Below, in pieces: positions 1-3,815 of a stretch of DNA of 6,420 bases. How positions within the stretch are numbered: the first letter of the stretch is position 1; the number at the start of each line of letters is the position of its first letter. The notes beneath the pieces are model-generated. The model did no database searches and was not told where the DNA came from. It saw nothing but the letters and a program-made list of their open reading frames with translations. The DNA lies in the NCBI GenBank assembly GCA_002415785.1, contig DIAJ01000031.1, forward strand, positions 1 to 6,420, written 5' to 3'. A program made the position numbers and the translations under genes. The stretch comes from Flavobacteriales bacterium UBA5081 (GTDB lineage: Bacteria; Bacteroidota; Bacteroidia; Flavobacteriales_E; Vicingaceae).

Positions 1-11
1 TATTATTTGAA

Positions 12-128
12 TTTTGTCTAGAAGGATGGCCATTTTCATAATTTAAGGATGAAACGAACTAAATGGGGCTAATGATTGAAGAAGCTCCAAAGTGAACCTT
101 TGGAGATCACTGAAATCATCGCCATTTA
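12..128. repeat. Structured dispersed repeat, copy 1
   Basis: This matches 6305-6420 in the same orientation. From 22 to 126 the copies align without gaps, with 8 differences (27, 48, 49, 52, 54, 93, 94, 97). Similarity continues left to about 12 with one indel. The 3' half folds into nested stems: TAAATGG (60-66) with CCATTTA (122-128), ATGATT (72-77) with AATCAT (114-119), and CTCCAAAG (85-92) with CTTTGGAG (98-105) around a five-base loop. No difference falls in a stem; three fall in the apical loop. There is no transposase and no long reading frame. It could be a REP-like or MITE-like element or a structured RNA; its identity is unknown and the transcribed strand cannot be decided. Confidence 0.85.
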
Positions 129-171
129 GGAGTGGAAGACTTAAATTAGGGAACAGGCCTAGATTTTTTTG

Positions 172-202
172 TTTACTTTTTTCATCAATGGAAAAAAGTA
201 AA
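172..202. repeat. Perfect 12-bp inverted repeat (hairpin)
   Basis: TTTACTTTTTTC (172-183) and GAAAAAAGTAAA (191-202) are exact reverse complements around a seven-base loop (184-190). A run of T precedes it at 164-170, so on the minus strand the hairpin is followed by TTTTTTT after a short gap and could act as a terminator for transcripts running leftward. Palindromes built on AAAAAAGTAA are, from memory, frequent between genes in Bacteroidota genomes. The only gene nearby is the plus-strand one at 299, so a terminator role is inference. Confidence 0.6.
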
Positions 203-298
203 AACATAATGTTGAAACCGAGGTGATTTACTTGTTTAATAATCAGTTTAGGTAAATAAAAGGATATTTAAAAATAGAAACCATTAAAATTAAAAAAT

Positions 299-457
299 AT
301 GTTACGTTGGGTAGTTATATTTTTAGTGATTGCATTAATAGCAGCCATTTTTGGCTTTGGTGGAGTCGCCGCCGGGGCAGCAGGAATTGCAAAAATTATT
401 TTTTACATCTTTATTGTATTGTTTTTAATAAGTCTTGTTATGAGGTTGCTGAAGTAG
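299..457 (+). CDS. DUF1328 / YtjA family small membrane protein
   Basis: The 52-residue product starts MLRWVVIFLVIALIAAIF and continues with the Gly/Ala-rich stretch GFGGVAAGAAGIAK, then a second hydrophobic segment ending in RLLK. This order (MLRW start, first membrane helix at about 4-20, FGFGG-AAGAAGIAK linker at 18-32, second helix at about 33-48) is characteristic of the YtjA/DUF1328 family, whose members are about 50-60 residues long. It should be a two-helix inner-membrane protein of unknown molecular function. The start is fixed by the family N-terminus; no Shine-Dalgarno sequence is seen in the A-rich leader. It stands alone on the plus strand with no clear terminator after it. The family call is firm. 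Confidence 0.9.
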   Translation: MLRWVVIFLVIALIAAIFGFGGVAAGAAGIAKIIFYIFIVLFLISLVMRLLK

Positions 458-713
458 GTTTAGAAGTTAAAAGTGTCTAAAGTTTGGAGTTATAAGTTGA
501 ATTTTTTGCGACATTAAAAATCATAATCGTTATAAATTATAGTTTGCTTTCTAACCGCTAAGGGCACTAAGAATGCTCAAAGCGCACAAAGAGTTTGACT
601 TTGTAAATGGCAGCTAATAATATGCTACAACTAGATTTAGCAAGAAAAAATTGACATTTGAAAATCTATCAACCACAAAGGCACTGAGATCACAGAGTTT
701 TTTAGTGGTTTTT
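458..713. other. Intergenic region with degenerate short-period tracts
   Basis: This 256-base gap between convergent genes holds no credible reading frame. It contains three imperfect tracts: 461-499 (AGT recurring every 7-9 bases), 551-597 (CTAAG/CAAAG recurring every 9-11 bases) and 671-697 (CAAAG/CTGAG/CAGAG every 8-9 bases). The last lies inside a weak AACCAC/GTGGTT hairpin. Between the tracts the DNA is AT-rich and otherwise featureless, and I see no RNA gene. Confidence 0.5.
551..597. repeat. Degenerate 9-11-base periodic tract
   Basis: Cores CTAAG (558), CTAAG (567), CAAAG (578) and CAAAG (587) recur at 9, 11 and 9 bases, introduced by AACCG. The later tract at 671-697 has the same grammar: AACCA, then CAAAG (676), CTGAG (684) and CAGAG (693). 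From memory, such ACCACAAAGGCAC-like stretches recur in intergenic DNA of Bacteroidota and other bacteria without an agreed role. A reading frame across it is interrupted by TAA. Confidence 0.5.
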
Positions 714-715
714 TT
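671..715. terminator. Possible terminator hairpin between convergent genes
   Basis: AACCAC (671-676) pairs perfectly with GTGGTT (705-710), and the plus strand continues into TTTTT (711-715), giving a T-run of seven from 709. The 28-base loop is long and the stem only six pairs, so it is a weak intrinsic terminator. It sits directly beyond the stop of the minus-strand yjbR-like gene and could serve either direction. The loop consists mostly of the second 9-base periodic tract. Confidence 0.3.
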
Positions 716-1073
716 ATTGAAACCTCCCTAAAAGCAAAGCTTTCTCCTTTTTAGTGAGTTTTTGAACCACTAAATCATAGCTCTCATCGGTCATTTGCAG
801 TAAAAAATCATCTTCAATGCTGCCGTCGTTTTCCACGGTGTTCCAGTGTTTTTTGTTCATGTGGTAGCCGGGTTTTATTCCCGGATAGGAAGCTCGTAAC
901 TCCAAGGCTTTTTCCGGATCACATTTGAGGTTGACGCTTTCGAAGAAATCCACATCCACCAAAGCAAACATTTTCCCACAAACCTTAAATACCAAAGTTT
1001 TTTCATCAAAGGGAAAATCTTCTGTAACTCCCGGCTTAGCAAGGCAGTATTCGCGGTAGGCTTGGATGTTCAT
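714..1073 (-). CDS. MmcQ/YjbR family protein
   Basis: The 119-residue product matches the MmcQ/YjbR family (DUF419 type), small cytoplasmic proteins with a cysteine-methyltransferase-like DNA-binding fold and no established biochemical role. Visible family features in order are CLAKPGVTEDFPF (10-22), the strand pair LVFKVCGKMFALVD (27-40), NLKCDPEKALELR (48-60), the diagnostic PGIKPGYHMNKKHW (64-77) and a C-terminal helix-rich segment to residue 119. The length is typical and the gene appears intact. Its start lies 10 bases after the stop of the upstream 69-codon gene, so the two are probably co-transcribed. No Shine-Dalgarno sequence is evident before the ATG. G+C is near 45% in the 60 bases counted, clearly higher than in the genes to its right. 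Confidence 0.9.
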   Translation of the reverse strand: MNIQAYREYCLAKPGVTEDFPFDEKTLVFKVCGKMFALVDVDFFESVNLKCDPEKALELRASYPGIKPGYHMNKKHWNTVENDGSIEDDFLLQMTDESYDLVVQKLTKKEKALLLGRFQ

Positions 1074-1083
1074 GGGGTTTAGA

Positions 1084-1293
1084 CTATTTACTAATTAGGT
1101 TTTTGGAGCGAGTATGTTTAATACAATCATCTAAACTAGCTTTACTTGAAAGTTCAAGTAATTCAATCACTTCATTGGGAAGTCTTTCTTTTGAATCTAA
1201 GCTTCTTAAGACCTCAAGCTTTTTGATTACTTGTTCATCTTCGAGCTCTATAATCCATTGAATCAGTGAAATTTTTTGCTCTGCTAAATCCAT
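1084..1293 (-). CDS. Orphan antitoxin-like small protein
   Basis: The 69-residue product begins MDLAEQKISLIQWIIELED, followed by a helix-rich middle (QVIKKLEVLRSL) and a C-terminal half with ELLELSSKASLDD and IKHTRSK. The M-x-L-x(4)-KxxLIxWIxxLED opening followed by KKLEVL resembles small antitoxins of RelE/ParE-type toxin pairs common in Bacteroidota. The C-terminal IKHTRSK segment may correspond to the region that contacts the toxin. No toxin is present: the next gene downstream is yjbR-like, 10 bases away. It shares a divergent promoter region with the endonuclease gene at 1393, and at 28% G+C in the sample counted it matches the restriction island rather than yjbR. It could be a relic, a solitary antitoxin, or a regulator of the neighbouring locus. 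The family call is an impression from sequence pattern. Confidence 0.55.
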   Translation of the reverse strand: MDLAEQKISLIQWIIELEDEQVIKKLEVLRSLDSKERLPNEVIELLELSSKASLDDCIKHTRSKNLISK

Positions 1294-1314
1294 AAACCAA
1301 ATTTAATAAATTTG

Positions 1315-1343
1315 AAAAGTTATATATCATCAAAATTATCAAA
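1315..1343 (-). promoter_or_regulatory. Candidate promoter of antitoxin-like/yjbR pair
   Basis: Read on the minus strand, TTTG (1343-1340) is followed after 17 bases by TAACTTTT (1322-1315). This resembles the Bacteroidota primary sigma pattern of TTTG near -33 and TAnnTTTG near -7. The start codon lies 21 bases beyond the -7 box, a short AT-rich leader without a Shine-Dalgarno sequence. Such matches arise easily in AT-rich DNA, but the position is right. Confidence 0.4.
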
Positions 1344-1374
1344 ACAAGTTGTTTTTAAATAAATTGATAATTTT
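1332..1374. promoter_or_regulatory. Inverted repeat in divergent promoter region (candidate operator)
   Basis: AAAATTATCAA (1332-1342) and TTGATAATTTT (1364-1374) are exact 11-base reverse complements separated by 21 bases. Nested inside is a second palindrome, AAAACAA-G-TTGTTTT (1341-1355). The pair spans the upstream boxes of both divergent promoter candidates, so a symmetric DNA-binding protein here could control the nuclease and antitoxin-like genes together. Part of the inner palindrome is the unavoidable mirror image of two diverging TTTG boxes; the outer arms are not explained that way. Confidence 0.5.
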
Positions 1375-1375
1375 A
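1349..1375 (+). promoter_or_regulatory. Candidate promoter of the endonuclease gene
   Basis: TTG (1349-1351) and TAATTTTA (1368-1375), 16 bases apart, fit the Bacteroidota TTTG / TAnnTTTG pattern with one or two mismatches. A transcript would begin close to 1382, about 10 bases before the ATG at 1393, so the leader would be very short. The downstream box overlaps the right arm of the inverted repeat, so a bound protein would block it. Confidence 0.4.
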
Positions 1376-1392
1376 CGACTTAAGATAAGATA

Positions 1393-2079
1393 ATGAAAGT
1401 TACAGGAGAACAATTATATAGCAAATTAGTAGATGACTATAAAGTAATTGGTGAAACGGGAATAATAAACTTTACACTTAAGGATTTAACTATTTCTATA
1501 GAAACAAAAGATACAGTAGGAAACCTTCTACAAGAATGGCTAAAAGCATGGATGAAGAAAGAGAGTGTAGAGTTTGAAGAAAATACTAATTCGCAAACAT
1601 TTCCTGACTTTCATTTGGATAAAGAAAATCGTAAAAAAGGGCTATTAGAGGTCAAGTCGTTTGATTGGAAAAGAGGACCTGGGTTTGATTTAGCAAACTT
1701 TGACTCATATTGCAATTCACTTTTAGAAAGTGCTTACCGCATAGATTCTGATTATTTGATTTTGGCATATCAAATGGAAGGCAGTCAGATTACCATTAAA
1801 GATGTGTGGTTAAAAAAAATATGGGAGCTTTCATGCCCTAGTGGAACATATCCGATAAAAGTTCAAGAAAAAAAACAAGTTATATATAATCTAAGACCTG
1901 GAGTTTGGTACTCAGAAAGGTCAAGGTTTAAACCTTTTTCTTCAAAAGAAGAGTTTTTGTCTGCGTTGAATGAAACTCGATATCAATACCCACAAACAAG
2001 GCATGGTAATGGACACTGGCTAAACAATGTTTTGAGAAACTATGAAGCACATACAGGAGTTTCATTAGATGTGAAATAA
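1393..2079 (+). CDS. NgoBV/NlaIV-like type II restriction endonuclease
   Basis: The 228-residue product resembles the NgoBV family (RE_NgoBV), which includes enzymes cutting GGNNCC. The N-terminal part (IGETGIINFTLKDLTISIETKDTVGNLLQEWLKAW, about 19-53) is the family's typical opening. A PD-(D/E)xK nuclease core follows: P71-D72 in FPDFHLD, then E86-V-K88 in GLLEVKSFD. Glu48 in LLQEW may be an additional metal-site residue. Later conserved-looking blocks are ANFDSYC (101-107), KDVWLKKIWEL (136-146) and IYNLRPGVWY (164-173). It would act as a Mg-dependent cytoplasmic nuclease on unmodified foreign DNA. The convergent C5 methyltransferase is the expected protective partner. The frame is intact, so the enzyme may be active. 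The GGNNCC site is inferred from the family. Confidence 0.85.
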   Translation: MKVTGEQLYSKLVDDYKVIGETGIINFTLKDLTISIETKDTVGNLLQEWLKAWMKKESVEFEENTNSQTFPDFHLDKENRKKGLLEVKSFDWKRGPGFDLANFDSYCNSLLESAYRIDSDYLILAYQMEGSQITIKDVWLKKIWELSCPSGTYPIKVQEKKQVIYNLRPGVWYSERSRFKPFSSKEEFLSALNETRYQYPQTRHGNGHWLNNVLRNYEAHTGVSLDVK

Positions 2080-3401
2080 GAGTTACTATTTGACATTACA
2101 TCTGCTATTCTTAATGCAACAAATTCAACTACAGGAATAGCAACGGTGTTACCAAGCAAATCAAAAGCATTATATTCTTTAGTTGGTATATTATACCATT
2201 CAGGATATCCAAATAAACGCAACCCTTCACGAATCGTTAATCTTCTTAACCCATTTCCATCAGGGACAGCAAGTCTCGAAACATCTGTAGCTACTAGAGT
2301 AGGAGCAATGTCATTAGGGTCTAAAATTTTATTAATTTCAAAGCTTAATTTACCTGTTACTATATTATACCCTTTTGGCTTGAGCTTGTCGTAGTCGCGA
2401 TAGGTTTTTATCCCATTGTCTGTTTCTTCTTTAATTAGCTTTTTTGGATGTTCGAATTTTAAATATTTTTTTAAAACTAGATCGTCTAGCATTTCTTTTA
2501 ATTTATCTTTAGGCTTATCTATAAAGGTACTTATTTGTTCCAAAGTTAGAGGCATTCCATCCATCCAGTCTATACCAATTTCAGCAGCCCATTGCTTTTT
2601 CCTTCTTTCTTTGAATAGTTTATTTAAAAGCTGACATTGATCATTTGAAACTTTGCCCTTAATGCCAATGTCCCAGCTATGGATATTGTTACTTCCTCCT
2701 CTTTTATCTTTTATTGACTTTCCATATAAATCTACAACTTCAAAGTGTGATAATAGCAGGTTAACAAATTTAGAGTTAAGCGTTTTAAGACCTTTTTCTA
2801 GAATACTGTCTAAGGTTGCGTACTTTGGTTTATTTCCATCTAAATTGACATAATCATCTTTTGTACCTACGATAAAAACTCTTTTTCGTGATTGTGGTAA
2901 GCCAAATTCTAAAGAATCAAAAACTTTCCAAGTTACATTGTAGCCTAACTCATTTTCAAGCGTATGTAAAATAGTTGATAGAGTTCTGCCGATTTTATGA
3001 TTTTTATTTCCTAAATCGTGTTTAACAAGACCTTCAACATTTTCTAAAATAAATCCGTATGGTTTTTTCTCTCTTAAAATTCGTTCTATTTCAAAAAATA
3101 AAGTGCCTCTAGTATCTAAAAACCCTTGTCTTTTACCTCCTGAGCTAAAAGGTTGACATGGAAACCCTCCTAATAAGAAGTCAAAGTCAGGAATAAACTC
3201 ATTTCTAATGTCAAAGATATCTCCAGCTAAAAAATCATGGCTGAAGTTATGTTGTAAAGTTTTTACTGCATAAGGTTTAATCTCAGATGTCATTACACAT
3301 TGTGTTTCATATCCGAGCTTCTTGAATATGTTTTCAAAACCTAACCTGATGCCACCTAGTCCTGCAAATAAATCAATGAATTTCACTCTATTACTTTCCA
3401 T
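2040..3401 (-). CDS. DNA (cytosine-5) methyltransferase of the R-M pair
   Basis: The 453-residue product carries the ordered C5-methyltransferase motifs: I, FIDLFAGLGGIRLG (8-21), which binds S-adenosylmethionine; IV, GGFPCQPFS (78-86) with catalytic Cys82; VI, ENVEG (120-124); VIII, QSRKRVF (170-176); IX, RRLTIREGLRLFGYPE (386-401); X, GNTVAIPVVE (417-426). The 210-residue stretch between VIII and IX is the target-recognition region. It contains a possible winged-helix-like segment, LTLEQISTFIDKPKDKLKEM (285-304). The enzyme should methylate the site cut by the convergent nuclease, presumably GGNNCC, protecting host DNA. The start has an AGGA-type ribosome site inside the end of the upstream gene, two bases away, so translation is probably coupled. 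Its last 12 codons and stop are antisense to the nuclease 3' end. Confidence 0.93.
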   Translation of the reverse strand: MESNRVKFIDLFAGLGGIRLGFENIFKKLGYETQCVMTSEIKPYAVKTLQHNFSHDFLAGDIFDIRNEFIPDFDFLLGGFPCQPFSSGGKRQGFLDTRGTLFFEIERILREKKPYGFILENVEGLVKHDLGNKNHKIGRTLSTILHTLENELGYNVTWKVFDSLEFGLPQSRKRVFIVGTKDDYVNLDGNKPKYATLDSILEKGLKTLNSKFVNLLLSHFEVVDLYGKSIKDKRGGSNNIHSWDIGIKGKVSNDQCQLLNKLFKERRKKQWAAEIGIDWMDGMPLTLEQISTFIDKPKDKLKEMLDDLVLKKYLKFEHPKKLIKEETDNGIKTYRDYDKLKPKGYNIVTGKLSFEINKILDPNDIAPTLVATDVSRLAVPDGNGLRRLTIREGLRLFGYPEWYNIPTKEYNAFDLLGNTVAIPVVEFVALRIADVMSNSNSYFTSNETPVCAS

Positions 3402-3403
3402 TA

Positions 3404-3688
3404 TTATTTCCTTTTATATTCAATATTTGGTTCTGCGGCTAATAAACCTGAGTATTCGTAGTCTTCAATTTCAATTTTTGTACAGCCTATTACAGAAAGA
3501 CACTGTAGAAAAAAACAAGCACTGAAGCTTCCTCTACTAATTTTACTATCTATGCTGGCTTTTGTTTCGTGAGCTCCAGTTTCATTAAGAAGTCTAGCTA
3601 AATCTTTATTTGAAATACCTCTTTTGATAAGTTCAGACTTTAAAAGCCGTTTAACTTTATCGTTCCAATTAGCCATAATTGATAACAT
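3404..3688 (-). CDS. DUF6471 helix-turn-helix protein, probable R-M regulator
   Basis: The 94-residue product fits DUF6471: WNDKVKRLLKSELIKRGISNKDLARLL (8-34) leads into a helix-turn-helix-like core, then ETKASIDSKISRGSFSACFFLQCLSVIG (41-68) with the family's SKISRG-F-A-FFLQCL signature. The remaining tail (69-94) is acidic, then basic. It lies two bases upstream of the methyltransferase and is surely co-transcribed, the place a controller gene often takes in restriction-modification loci. It could bind the promoter at 1332-1374 or its own. Two starts are possible: ATG at 3686-3688 or ATG at 3674-3676 (giving 90 residues, starting MANWND). The candidate promoter leaves almost no leader before the first, which favours the second. 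The DNA-binding role is family-based; a control role is inference. Confidence 0.8.
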   Translation of the reverse strand: MLSIMANWNDKVKRLLKSELIKRGISNKDLARLLNETGAHETKASIDSKISRGSFSACFFLQCLSVIGCTKIEIEDYEYSGLLAAEPNIEYKRK

Positions 3689-3695
3689 TTATTTG

Positions 3696-3727
3696 CAATA
3701 ATAGAGTTAAATTGTCATATATGCAAA
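3696..3727 (-). promoter_or_regulatory. Candidate promoter of HTH-methyltransferase operon
   Basis: On the minus strand, TTTG (3727-3724) and TATTATTG (3703-3696), 20 bases apart, fit the Bacteroidota TTTG / TAnnTTTG pattern with one mismatch in the downstream box. Transcription would start near 3690. This is nearly leaderless for the ATG at 3686-3688 and leaves a short leader for the ATG at 3674-3676. A second TTTG lies further upstream (3739-3736). Confidence 0.4.
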
Positions 3728-3769
3728 AAAATTAGCAAAAATAAAAATATAATTAAGTTAACATTAATA

Positions 3770-3803
3770 ATAAAACCGACCCACTTTCGCAGGTCGGTTT
3801 TAT
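3770..3803 (-). terminator. Bidirectional hairpin terminator after the receptor gene
   Basis: ATAAAACCGACC (3770-3781) and GGTCGGTTTTAT (3792-3803) form a perfect 12-bp stem with a ten-base loop. The GC-rich CCGACC/GGTCGG core is flanked by A on one side and T on the other, giving a TTTTATTATT tail on the minus strand and TTTTAT on the plus strand. It begins 13 bases beyond the receptor stop codon and separates that gene from the restriction operon promoter. Confidence 0.85.
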
Positions 3804-3815
3804 AAAGTAATAGAA

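Noticed and set aside
70..126. Short minus-strand frame inside both repeats (MAMISVISK start, 18 codons)
   Set aside because: The frame is open in both copies, but the loop substitutions change the amino acids (GS to DF) while stems are unchanged, so structure rather than coding seems conserved.
12..128. Repeat as an integron attC site flanking a cassette
   Set aside because: No GTTRRRY / RYYYAAC core pair is visible, no integrase is present, and the segment contains several independently promoted genes on both strands.
868..890. Palindrome CCGGGTTTTATTCCCGG
   Set aside because: It lies inside the coding sequence of the YjbR-like protein, encoding the conserved PGIKPG segment, so the symmetry is explained by codons.
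2146..2853. Plus-strand open frames at 2146-2394, 2416-2634 and 2653-2853
   Set aside because: All lie antisense to the well-supported methyltransferase and have low-complexity, family-less translations.
3322..3525. Plus-strand open frame across the HTH-methyltransferase junction
   Set aside because: It is antisense to two supported genes, with a hydrophobic low-complexity translation and no promoter context.
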